From positions 310,001 through 374,000 of the forward strand of contig CAWUVK010000003.1 of NCBI GenBank assembly GCA_963926055.1: DNA of 64,000 nt, in the 5' to 3' direction. Below are positions 1-8,681 of the stretch, piece by piece. The DNA comes from CAJXJP01 sp963926055 (GTDB lineage Bacteria; Patescibacteriota; Gracilibacteria; BD1-5; UBA6164). The position numbers were made by a program, and so were the translations under genes. The stretch's first letter is position 1. Each line of letters begins with the position of its first letter. Below the pieces are notes generated by a model that was not told where the DNA came from, made no database searches, and saw only the letters and a list, made by a program, of their open reading frames with translations.

Positions 1-658
1 TAACTAAAAAGTTTGAATTGCTTTTTGTTATATCGATTATTTCCCATTTTCTATTTAATAAATATTTTCAAATATCTGCTGCAATATTCATCATTCATAT
101 ATTAGCTAAATTATCTGCATCTAACTTTATAGATTCTCCTTTTTCATAAGAATTAAAGATTTGTTCAATATTATTAATACTTAATTCAATATAAAAATCT
201 TTTTTTATAAATTTTTGAAAGAATAAAATACGTTCTTCTTTATTTTTAATATTAAGATAATATTCCCTTATGATTGATGTAATAATTTCATTTATAAAAA
301 GATTATGATTCTTCCTTCTTCATATTGATCTCATTTCTTGGAAAATAATAAAGTTTGAAAAAAGTATTTTTTCTTCATTTGTAATTTCTTTATTTAGTGT
401 TAATTTTTTAATAATTCAAGGAATATTATTTTCTAAATTATCACTAAAATATTTTTCTATAGAATATGTTGTTTTTCAATTAAATTTTATAGTATAAAAA
501 TCTTTTTTAATACTTAATTTATTTATAGGTATTTCTTCAATCTTTTTAAATTTTATAAATAAAGAATATATTTTAGTTTTTCTTCATTTATCTTTTATTC
601 AAAAAAATCTTAAATAGGAGCATGGTACAGTATGTTGTTTAATAGGATTATTTATCAT
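1..658 (-). CDS. DUF4238 family protein (C-terminus cut by window edge)
   Basis: Read with TGA as Gly, an open frame runs from ATG at 658 off the left edge (219 codons seen). The N-terminus, KQHTVPCSYLRFF, matches the HxVPxxYLxxF opening typical of DUF4238 proteins. The middle is Lys/Ile-rich and mostly helical, and the visible end (SNSNFLV) approaches the point where the family usually has a TSDNP-type motif. No signal peptide or membrane segment is seen, so it is probably cytoplasmic. The biochemical function of DUF4238 is not established. It is divergent from the next gene across about 145 bases of AT-rich spacer that should hold both promoters. Family call is fairly confident; role unknown. 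Confidence 0.7.
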
Positions 659-803
659 TAAATATATAATAAAAATAAATTTAATTCTACTATAACTAAA
701 AAATAAAAGGTTATCAATAAATTAATTATTTTTATGTTAAAAACTTTTTGTTATTGCGTATAAAATTATAAAATAATTAAAATAATTTTTTATATTAAAA
801 TCT

Positions 804-1691
804 ATGAGTGAAAGTTATATTAATAAGTTTATAAGATTAGTTTCTTTTGTTTGAGTTATTTCCGTTATTGTTTGAACTATTAAACAAATTAATCATCTAG
901 GAGATAATTTTTTATTATTTTCATTTTCAAACATTGTGAATGATTCAATCTTTATTTTAGTTACATTATGATTTATTTTAATAGGAATTTATTTGTCTTT
1001 ATTAATAATAACAAGAATATATTCTTCATTTGAAAAAGATAGCTTAGGTAAATCTAAAGCATTAATTGAATGATATCATTTATTTATACATATTTGTTTA
1101 CTCATGTTCTTATATTATTATTACCAAGATATAAATCACTTTGAAATAAGTATTTATACAAATTTAAATGCTTTAATTCTTATCTTACTGAAAGCTATAT
1201 TATATAGTTTATCTTACTTTTTATTATTTATATATTTACAAAAAAATATTTTTAATCTTATTGAAATATTTAGCAGTAAAAATCAAACTACTAAAGGAGT
1301 AATAACTTTTATAATATTTGATATAGTTCTTCTTGTAATATGATTTTTTATACTTAATTTTATTTTAAATGATTCTAAAGTACTCACTGTTTTATTTGTT
1401 AGTATAGTTGTATTACTATTTGTCTGGAATACTGAAAATAAGTTTTGAAAATTAGAATTTTCGAATTTAATTTCCGAAAAATATGTTATTATTTATACTA
1501 TATCTTTAATAATTTTTTATTGAATTATAGGTTGATCTTCGACAAATCTTTTTGAAAATAGAGAATTATGTTTTATTAATAATGATGGAATAGAATTAAA
1601 AATTGAATATATGAATGATAAATATATTTTCACTGAATCAGGGAAAGAAATATATAAAAATAATATAAATAAGTTTTTTGTTTGTGAATAA
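804..1691 (+). CDS. multi-pass membrane protein, unknown function
   Basis: A 295-residue frame with several in-frame TGA (Gly). The first ~230 residues contain about six hydrophobic segments rich in Phe, Ile and Leu with short Lys/Asn/Asp loops. The last ~55 residues form a hydrophilic tail (FENRELCFINNDG onward) that ends in CE. I recognise no family motif. It is divergent from the DUF4238 gene and followed after 82 bases by the EamA transporter. It is a real gene judging by long frame continuity and membrane-like composition; function cannot be assigned. Confidence 0.7.
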
Positions 1692-1773
1692 ATTTTTACT
1701 TTTCCACATTTTTTCTATTTTTGCTTTTTGCATAAATAATATTATTCTAAATTATATTTTTTAACTTTATTGC

Positions 1774-2628
1774 ATGGAATCTTGGCTTATTTTCTCAATT
1801 GCATCGATATTTTTCGCGGGAATATATTCTTTTTTGATAAAGGTTGCTGCGATGAAAAACTATAATCCGTCGATGGTGACTGGCTATGGTTACTTGGCTG
1901 GGGCTGTGTTCGCGGGAATATTTTTGTTTTTTGAATGATTACAAATTTCAGATATAAAAGCGATTATGGTTTTTGCGTTTATAAATGTTTTGTTTTATTT
2001 TTTCTCAACTCTCACGAGAATCGAAAGTATGAAAAATATTGATTCAGTTTTATTTTTTCCTATTTTTAAAACGGTGAGTCCGATTTTGGTCACACTTGCT
2101 GGAATATTTTTATTTCATGAAACATTGACTGCAAAAGAAATTATCTGAATTATTTTGTGAATCAGTGTACCACTTCTGCTTATTTGAGCGCATGAAAATA
2201 AAAGACAAATTAATTTAAAAAAGGGAATGATATTTTTGACGATTTCTTCGGCTTTAGTTTTGGTTTCTACGGTGATGATTAAGCAGGTAAATCTGTTAGA
2301 ATTAAATATTCCACTTTTTGTATTTTTTACGATGATATTTGGATATTTTATTTCTATTATTTCAAATAAAACTGTATCGAAAAAAAATAAAAACTATGAA
2401 ACAAAAAATATTTTTTGGTTTGGATTATTTATGTGAATATTTCACTATGCTTCATTTTATTGTTTTACGCGTTCACTTGAAGGGAACTTGGCAGTAGCAT
2501 TTACCATAAATTCATTTGCTATTTTGATTCCGATAATTTTATCGATTATTTTTTATAAAGACCATTTTAATTTGAAAAAAGCTTTTGTGATATTATTATC
2601 AATTATTTCGATAATTTTATTTATTTAA
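1774..2628 (+). CDS. EamA/DMT-superfamily transporter
   Basis: A 284-residue, very hydrophobic protein with about ten predicted membrane helices in two halves, as in the drug/metabolite transporter (EamA) fold. The N-half shows SWLIFSIASIFFAGIYSFLIKVAA and a following GYGYLAGAVFAG helix. The C-half ends near NLAVAFTINSFAILIPIILSII, typical of the second EamA repeat. The substrate cannot be read from sequence; members export amino acids, metabolites or drugs. GCG and TCG codons are somewhat more frequent than in neighbouring genes. ATG at 1774 is the first start after the previous gene. A hairpin terminator follows. Confidence 0.8.
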
Positions 2629-2635
2629 TACATTT

Positions 2636-2668
2636 AAAAGAGGAAAAATATTTTTTCTCTTTTTTTTT
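2636..2668 (+). terminator. Rho-independent terminator after transporter
   Basis: AAAAGAG pairs with CTCTTTT around an A/T-rich loop, followed by a T tract, directly after the transporter stop. Confidence 0.6.
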
Positions 2669-2727
2669 GTCACGAAAAATATTTTATTTCGTTATATATA
2701 TTGTGCATTTAATTTTAATTTGGTGAT

Positions 2728-3006
2728 ATGAATAAAAATTTTACAATTTTAGTAAGTAGCGTATTATTTATTTTTGTATTTAGTTACGTTTTTTTAAACA
2801 CTTCAAAAGCGCAGATAGAGTCTCAGACCTATGAAACAGTAAGTGACTTTAAAAAATCCTCTGACATACAAACCTGTGCGTTTGCTACTGATGGATGTAA
2901 TATAATTCGTATTATCGATTGAAAATTTTGACCAGCGACTCAAAATCAATGTTCTAACAAAAAACAATATTCTTGTGTAGAATATTCGAGTGAATTTATT
3001 TGATAA
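2728..3006 (+). CDS. small exported protein
   Basis: A 92-residue protein (two in-frame TGA near the end, TAA stop). The N-terminus MNKNFTILVSSVLFIFVFSY is a signal peptide or membrane anchor. The mature part has four Cys (CAFATDGCNIIRI and QCSNKKQYSCVEY), suggesting disulfides outside the membrane. Its DGCN motif recurs in the next gene, so the two may be related or act together; they are only 10 bases apart and likely cotranscribed. Function unknown. Confidence 0.65.
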
Positions 3007-3016
3007 TAAATATATT

Positions 3017-3790
3017 ATGAAAAAAATTATGTTAATTATTGCATTAAGTTTTGGTATTTTATCTACAACTTCTGCAGCAGATATAGACTTAAATACATGT
3101 TCTTTATATTATGATGGTTGTAATAACTGTAGTGTAATAGATGGAAAAATTTGAGCTTGTACTGAAAAATATTGTATTTACAAAGATGAGCCAAAATGTT
3201 TAGAAGAAAAGTCGTCAGATGAATCAAAACAAGAAACATTTTGTACTCAATATGACGGAATTTTTGAATCCCAATCAAATACTTGTGGTTTTGCAAATAA
3301 ACAAATTTGAGCTGATACACTTTATAACTCATATCTAGATTTTTCTGGACAAATGATGTATATGTGAGGAAGTAAATATTTCAATGAATCAACAGGATTT
3401 TACGATTATTCTCTCGTGAGAAGTGATCTAAATACTTTATGGTTTGTGAGATTAAATATTCCAAAACTCTATAAAGAATATCAAAAAAATATTGATATAA
3501 AAATGGATTCACTCCAATCAAAATTAGATTCACAAAATGAAACTCGTAACAACTTTAAAAAAGTTTTAGGAGATAAAATATTAGACAGAATTGATGAAGC
3601 AGTAGAAGGTTTTATTGATTCAACAGCTGGAATGTCTCATGCAAAAAAAGAAATGTATCTTATTAAAAAAGTAGAAATATTATCAGATATAAGAGAAAAA
3701 TATTCAAATACAAAAAATACTTCAAAAAAAGTTCTCACTTTAATTGATTATTTCATCTACAAATTTGAAAGATATATTGCTTATGAATAA
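3017..3790 (+). CDS. exported Cys-rich protein with helical C-terminal domain
   Basis: A 257-residue protein with a signal peptide (MKKIMLIIALSFGILSTTSA), then a Cys-rich segment (CSLYYDGCNNC, ACTEKYC, FCTQYDG, CGFANKQIGA) and a charged helical C-terminal half. The DGCN motif is shared with the preceding small protein. TGA is read as Gly at several points, e.g. MYMGGSKYF. The overall plan, a disulfide-bonded head and a helical tail, suggests an exported surface or periplasm-like factor, but I recognise no family. It is followed by a strong terminator that also serves the converging channel gene. Confidence 0.7.
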
Positions 3791-3791
3791 T

Positions 3792-3824
3792 AAAAAAAAT
3801 CACATAATTTATGTGATTTTTTTT
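3792..3824. terminator. bidirectional terminator
   Basis: AAAAAAATCACATAA and its complement form a hairpin flanked by A and T tracts, between two convergent genes; it overlaps the stop codon of the channel gene. Confidence 0.75.
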
Positions 3825-4596
3825 ATTCTATATTTTCTCAAAGATGTTCATTAAAAATAATATTTCCGCAATGTTTACAGTGACTCGCGTCTTTATCATG
3901 TTTTTTTAATCCACAATGTTTACACATCACATGTTGTTTAATAGGACGAAAAATGACACTTAAAAGTCTCAAAAATAATCAAACTCATAAAGTCATAATC
4001 ATAATAGCCAACCATTGACCAGCTTTTCCAACTACGACGATATCTCAAAAACCAGTCGTGGTAAGAGTTGAAAGAGTGAAATATAGAGCATCTGAAAAGT
4101 TATTTATTTTGTCATTTATATCAACTTGAGCTAAAAAAACTAAGCTAGACATAAAAAACATAAAAATAACTAAATTAACCACCGAAAAGAAAATATCTTT
4201 ATTTTTTGCAAAGAAATAATGATTTCTTCATAAATCAGTGATAACTCTATAGGTTCTTAATATTTTTAATGCTGTGAATAAATGTAAAATAGTATGATCT
4301 ACTACTCAAAAACGCAAGAATATTAATCCAATAGTCACAAAATCAATAAGAGTATAAATATTGAAAATATAATTTTTTTTAAATTTATGAATTTTGATAC
4401 GAAAAAATAATTCTATTATGAAAAATATTCAAAATAAAATTTGTATTTGCTGCATCCATGCCGTTCCTGGAATAAAAAATTCCCAGAGCAATAATGATAA
4501 GAAGAGAATATTGATGAGAATAGAAACTTCATTGAGAAAATCTCTATTCTTTTTTAAGTATTTATATAGGTTCCTTTTTTTATTATTTTTCATCAT
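3823..4596 (-). CDS. voltage-gated-type K+ channel with C-terminal zinc ribbon
   Basis: 257 residues. The N-terminal ~150 residues hold several membrane helices, including an S4-like segment (HTILHLFTALKILRTYRVITD) with spaced basic residues. A pore loop follows with TLTTTGFGDIVV, a K+ selectivity filter in which the second Gly of TTGFGD is encoded by TGA, direct proof of recoding. After the last membrane helix comes a cytoplasmic tail with two CxxC pairs (CKHCGLKKH and CKHCGNI), a small zinc ribbon. The protein would be a tetrameric inner-membrane K+ channel. Two ATGs lie in tandem at 4596 and 4593; I use the first. The HxlR gene lies 27 bases upstream on the same strand. Confidence 0.88.
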
Positions 4597-4623
4597 AATA
4601 TTTTAGCGAAAAAAGAAAATAAA

Positions 4624-4938
4624 TTACATCCATTTTTTTGTCCAATCGATCATCGAATCTATATTATAGGTGAAACTTTTTCATTTTTCAGTGAGGCAAT
4701 ATACTGCTTTTAAGGGAGATTTCGAAATAATTTTTTTCTCTAAAAATCAAAAATCTTGCATTTCAGAAAGTCTACTTGAGAGTATTCTTGGATTAATCAT
4801 TTCGAGATTTTTTTCTATATCTGTGTATGACATACATCATTCATTAATTGATTTCATGATTAAAAGTACCCATTTTTTTGAAATAAAACTCAAAAGGGCA
4901 TTAATTGGGCAATGATTGTAGTCGCATTTTTCTTTCAT
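4624..4938 (-). CDS. HxlR-family transcriptional regulator
   Basis: 104 residues, the usual HxlR length, with the winged-helix signature: CPINALLSFISKKWVLLIMKS, then YTDIEKNLEMINPRILSSRL, then LTEKGKSF. In B. subtilis the relatives YodB and HypR sense quinones, diamide or hypochlorite through an N-terminal Cys and control nitroreductases. Here Cys5 and Cys10 lie in the same region, and the divergent neighbour is a nitroreductase. So it is likely a thiol-based redox repressor acting in the 138-base intergenic region (4939-5076). That role is inference from family and context. One TGA codes Gly in the recognition region (NEGCMSY). Confidence 0.85.
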
Positions 4939-5076
4939 AATCCTGATAGAATAAATATTTATTACTACTAATATATATAAAAATAATTTTTTTTCAATTT
5001 TTACTTGAAAAAAAATAGAAAGTATATAAAATGCAGTTACTATAAAAAGTATAGTAATTCTTAATATAAATATTGT
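4939..5076. promoter_or_regulatory. divergent HxlR/nitroreductase promoter region
   Basis: AT-rich spacer between two divergent starts. It contains near-palindromic AT sequences (for example ATACTATAAAAAGTATAGTA, 5036-5055), which sit just upstream of the nitroreductase start and could be an operator for the HxlR repressor. No experimental support; exact promoter boxes are not certain. Confidence 0.4.
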
Positions 5077-5709
5077 ATGAATAAAATAATCGAAAATCTC
5101 AATTGGAGATACGCTACAAAAGCATTTGATCCTTCAAAAAATGTATCAGATGAAGACTTACAAACGATTTTAGAAGCATTTAGAGTTTCAGCTTCTTCTT
5201 TTGGTTTACAACCATGGAAATTATTTGTGGTAAAATCTCAAGATTTAAAAGAAAAATTATTACCATTTTCTTGGAATCAAGCACAAGTTACACAAGCTCC
5301 ATATCATTTAGTATTTGCAAGAAATACAGCAGATGGAGATACTTTAGTAAATGAATTTATTGATGATATTTCAACAACAAGAGGAGCAGATTTAGAATCA
5401 CTTCAAGGATATAAAGATGTAATGTTAGGATTTTTAGCAAATATGTCAGAAGAAGAAAAAACTATTTGGGCAAATAAACAAGTATATATTGCTCTTGGAA
5501 GTTTAATGACTGTTTTAGCTGAAATGAGAATCGATAGTTGTGCAATGGAAGGTATTTCTCCAGCTGACTATGATGAAATTTTATGATTAAAAGATAAATG
5601 ATTTGCTTCAGTTGTTGCTCTTCCAATCGGTTATAGAGCAGAGGATGATAAATATGCATCTTTAGAAAAAGTAAGATTTCCAATAGAAAAAGTTACAGAA
5701 ATTTTATAA
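5077..5709 (+). CDS. NAD(P)H-dependent nitroreductase (NfsB-like)
   Basis: 210 residues, normal for the FMN-dependent nitroreductase family. The N-terminus NWRYATKAFDPSKNVSDEDL carries the RYATK FMN-binding motif. SASSFGLQPWKLFVV and the C-terminal ALGSLMTVLAEMRIDSCAMEGI and ALPIGYRAEDD are typical of NfsB/NfnB-type enzymes. Two in-frame TGA (5584 and 5599) encode Gly and would truncate it under the standard code. It likely reduces quinones or nitro compounds in the cytoplasm. Divergent from an HxlR regulator that probably controls it. A clear terminator follows. Confidence 0.92.
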
Positions 5710-5716
5710 AAATACA

Positions 5717-5749
5717 AAAGTATAAATAGCAATATTTATACTTTTTTTT
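5717..5749 (+). terminator. terminator after nitroreductase
   Basis: AAGTATAAATA GCAA TATTTATACTT stem-loop followed by a T tract. Confidence 0.8.
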
Positions 5750-5821
5750 CTTGTATAATATTTTAATACATAATATCTGTTTAGCTATTATATAGAGCCA
5801 AAATAATTATTAATTTTTCGC

Positions 5822-5849
5822 TTGACGTATCAAAAAAACTTTGTATATT
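5822..5849 (+). promoter_or_regulatory. sigma70-type promoter of the UGA-free unit
   Basis: TTGACG at 5822-5827 and TATATT at 5844-5849 separated by 16 bases, upstream of the 5920 gene. This is one of the best -35/-10 matches in the window. Confidence 0.6.
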
Positions 5850-5896
5850 ACTGCTCGCTGATTTTCTAATTCTGGGAAATTAGTGTTTTGAATAAA

Positions 5897-5913
5897 ATCC
5901 TTATAAAAAGGAT
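5897..5913 (+). promoter_or_regulatory. hairpin covering the Shine-Dalgarno of 5920 gene
   Basis: ATCCTT-ATAAA-AAGGAT folds into a six-pair hairpin; its 3' arm (AAGGAT) is the ribosome binding site, six bases before the ATG at 5920. It could dampen or make translation conditional. A second small inverted repeat, CTAATT..AATTAG, lies upstream at about 5868-5885. Confidence 0.5.
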
Positions 5914-5919
5914 CATAAA

Positions 5920-6489
5920 ATGGAGAAAATAAGCAATAAAGTGACTATTACATTAAATCTAAAAGACTTAGGTTGGATAGGTTTAGTTATTGTACTTATT
6001 CACTGGTTTTACCCACAAAAATCAAGTACGATTATCAACAATTTAGGTGGTAACACGTATAATACTTATAATCTTTCTTATGGTTCGGCTAAACAATTAC
6101 CGAGCTTTAATGAAAGTGCAAAGATTACACGAAAAAAACCTGAAAAAGAAGATGATAAGAAAGATACATTGTGCTATGGAGCCAATTGCAAAGATGAAGA
6201 TGATGATACTGGAGTAGAACCTATAGAACCACCGACAATAGTAGATGGTCCTAAAGATGAAACTCGCGATGAAGTGGGGACACCTAATCACAGTGAAATA
6301 TCTGATTCAAAACCCGTGACTACTGGAGAAGATTCGGTCGTAGATGAAACAGAGGATAAAATGCCGGTGGTTACGACCCCCGACAATAATACCAATGTTT
6401 CTGAAGATGACTTAATACCAGAAGTCATAGACCCAAATGATGGCAAGCTACGTGCTAAAGTCGTCGTTAATCTCAATATAAAACAGTAG
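5920..6489 (+). CDS. single-pass membrane protein with acidic tail, unknown
   Basis: 189 residues. Residues ~15-32 (LKDLGWIGLVIVLIHWFYP) form one membrane segment. The rest is an extended Asp/Glu/Thr/Pro-rich region containing CYGANCKDEDDD. No family is recognised. All 11 Gly are GGN and none TGA, unlike surrounding genes, and the gene has an AAGGAT ribosome binding site, uncommon here. It ends in TAG and the next gene begins five bases later, so they form an operon. Likely recent acquisition from a standard-code donor; if so it would still be translated correctly here because it contains no TGA. Confidence 0.7.
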   Translation: MEKISNKVTITLNLKDLGWIGLVIVLIHWFYPQKSSTIINNLGGNTYNTYNLSYGSAKQLPSFNESAKITRKKPEKEDDKKDTLCYGANCKDEDDDTGVEPIEPPTIVDGPKDETRDEVGTPNHSEISDSKPVTTGEDSVVDETEDKMPVVTTPDNNTNVSEDDLIPEVIDPNDGKLRAKVVVNLNIKQ

Positions 6490-6493
6490 GAAA

Positions 6494-7486
6494 ATGTACA
6501 TGAAAATGTTACAAAAAACTTTAAGCTGTGCAGCATTTTTGCTTGCATCGTTTGTTCATGCTCAAGAAGCATCTGTAGTCGTAGATCTCGAAGGTCCTTT
6601 CACGGTTCATGGTCAGCAAGTAAAGGGTGTCTGGAAAGATAACTTAAAAACTTGTGGAGTATTTGTCGATGGAAAAGAAAAACCTTTAGGTGTAGGATTA
6701 AATGAAATACCAATGAATGTCGAAGTAGGTGAACGTACTTTTATAGCTCGATGTTATGGTCCTGCAATTGTAGGAAGTGAGGGAAATCTATCAGATAGAC
6801 AGAAGCTGTTTGAAAGTTACGATTTTGTAGCTAAAACTAAAGCAACTGCTCAAACTATTTATCTTGATAGAATAAATTACGTTACGCTTACACTGGTAAT
6901 GGTAAAAAATCCCACTGTAGAAATGTTTGTTAATTCAGCAGAAATTGTTGAGTCATCAGACTATACTCTTATTCTTCGTGATAAAAGTAAATTACAGGTA
7001 GCACTGGGTGAACGTAAGCAAATTCAATTGAATTGGCATTATGATAATCCACCAATTGGTATGGAAAAGGATGGTATATATCTTGGTAAGTTAGTATATG
7101 AGCGTTATTTTTTCTCGCTTATGCCAACTATCCAAGTTACTCTTGAAGCAACTCAACCAGATGTCAATATGAATCTAGAGTTTAGACAAACAACAGCGCT
7201 GTTTGACGAGAATAAGGGTCTGTTAATCGATGAGTTTCCAACTGAAGTTCAAACTTTTAAGGTTGATTCTGTGAATCCTGCAGATTACCAAGTTTTGATT
7301 CAGAATAAAGATGGGAGTTTATTAGACATAAGTGGAACTATTTATACACAAGATACAAACTTTGGTTTTGTGTCAGGTGATAAATTATACTTAAGTGATA
7401 ATATAACTATTTCTATCGACTGGTCACAAATCGATACTCAAGGGAAGGTATTTCGAATTATATTAAAAAAATTTGAAGAGATCTAA
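6494..7486 (+). CDS. exported beta-rich protein, unknown
   Basis: 330 residues starting MYMKMLQKTLSCAAFLLASF with a signal peptide cleaved probably after VHA. The mature protein is rich in alternating hydrophobic residues, suggesting beta-sandwich domains, with only two Cys in the mature chain (TCGVFVDG and ARCYGP). No family is recognised. All 21 Gly use GGN and none TGA; CTG and CGT codons also appear, unlike neighbours. A second ATG (residue 3) is possible. It is translated just after the acidic membrane protein and closed by a GC-rich terminator, so the pair forms a self-contained unit of probable foreign origin. Confidence 0.75.
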   Translation: MYMKMLQKTLSCAAFLLASFVHAQEASVVVDLEGPFTVHGQQVKGVWKDNLKTCGVFVDGKEKPLGVGLNEIPMNVEVGERTFIARCYGPAIVGSEGNLSDRQKLFESYDFVAKTKATAQTIYLDRINYVTLTLVMVKNPTVEMFVNSAEIVESSDYTLILRDKSKLQVALGERKQIQLNWHYDNPPIGMEKDGIYLGKLVYERYFFSLMPTIQVTLEATQPDVNMNLEFRQTTALFDENKGLLIDEFPTEVQTFKVDSVNPADYQVLIQNKDGSLLDISGTIYTQDTNFGFVSGDKLYLSDNITISIDWSQIDTQGKVFRIILKKFEEI

Positions 7487-7498
7487 CTAAGAGGAAAA

Positions 7499-7527
7499 GG
7501 TGGAGTTTTATACTCCACCTATTTTTT
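7499..7527 (+). terminator. strong GC-rich terminator of UGA-free unit
   Basis: GGTGGAG TTTTATA CTCCACC followed by TATTTTTT; more GC-rich than most other terminators in the window. Confidence 0.85.
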
Positions 7528-7612
7528 ATGAAAAAAAATTGAAAAAACCAAAAAAAATCTTATAATATATACATATAAATTATAAAAATAATGTATGAAT
7601 AAAGGAGTTGAA

Positions 7613-8557
7613 ATGGCAAGTACTACTTGTGATTTTCAAGAATCAAACATAAATCAAAAAAAATCAAGACTCCATGCTGCTACGCAGGCTGCATTAGCAT
7701 TTTTTCTTGCGTCATGTAGTAGTATCACATGACATAAAAATCAAGAAATAACTCATAATGAATATCAAGTCAATCAAAAATATACTCAAGTTCAAACAAC
7801 TTCACTAAATAAAAAAATAGATACAACTATTATTCAACCTGAAATTCAGAAAACTCATTGATATTCAGTAGAATATTTTTATGATGAGAATAAAGGTGGA
7901 GCTTCGATTCATCACGATGGTGAAAAATATATTGTTTCAATCAATCAATATGCTCTTGAAGCTATAGCTCAAGACTATAATATAGATGAAAGAATAGTAG
8001 AAAACACATACTTAAGCAATGAAATATGATCAGGAGTATTTGCGAACTATTTTTCACAACAATCCAATAGTGTTATTTCAAATATACATATTTGAGAACT
8101 TGCTTGAGATCTAAATACAGGAAAACAAATCCTTTCTGATATAGAAAAATTTCAAAATAATGATTATAATTATGCTGAAATCGTAGATAAAGTAAATCAA
8201 ATGAAATCTCTACTTGTCTTATTAAAGTTTAAACAACAAGATATAGATAAACATGATTATTATGGAATATCTCTAGAATCTTTGCAAAATAACTTTAAAA
8301 AAGTTTTTTGAGCTAAAATGTCGGTAGAAAATTTAGACGAAATCATTTCACATATTTCATATTTAAGTACTCAAGATCAAGTAGGTGTTTTAGAACAGTT
8401 AGAAAAAATGTATACTTGAATTGAATCTGATTTATCTAAACAACTTAGTTTATATGCAAACGAAGAACAAATTAAAGACTATCTTGCATTGAATCCTAAT
8501 ACATTTATGAAAAACATTGCAGAGTTAGATAATCAAAATCTTATCGCAAAAAATTAA
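7613..8557 (+). CDS. predicted lipoprotein, unknown
   Basis: 314 residues from ATG at 7613, preceded by AAAGGAG five bases upstream; an in-frame ATG at 7595 is possible but would place that site inside the gene. After a hydrophilic leader comes ATQAALAFFLASCSS, a lipobox-like LASC with Cys the likely lipidation site. The mature part is helical and charged, with several TGA-coded Gly (SSITGHKN, EIGSGVF). No enzymatic motif is seen. Probably anchored to the outer face of the cytoplasmic membrane. Followed by a terminator. Confidence 0.7.
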
Positions 8558-8588
8558 AAACAGTTTTATCTTATATAGAACTGTTTTT
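8556..8588 (+). terminator. terminator after lipoprotein
   Basis: AAAAACAGTT...AACTGTTTTT stem-loop with T tract. Confidence 0.7.
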
Positions 8589-8681
8589 AATTTATTTTGT
8601 CAAAGCATTTTATTGTAAAAATATTGTAAAATAGGCAAAAATAAGTAAAAAATATCACACTTTAGTAAAATAATTAAAAAT

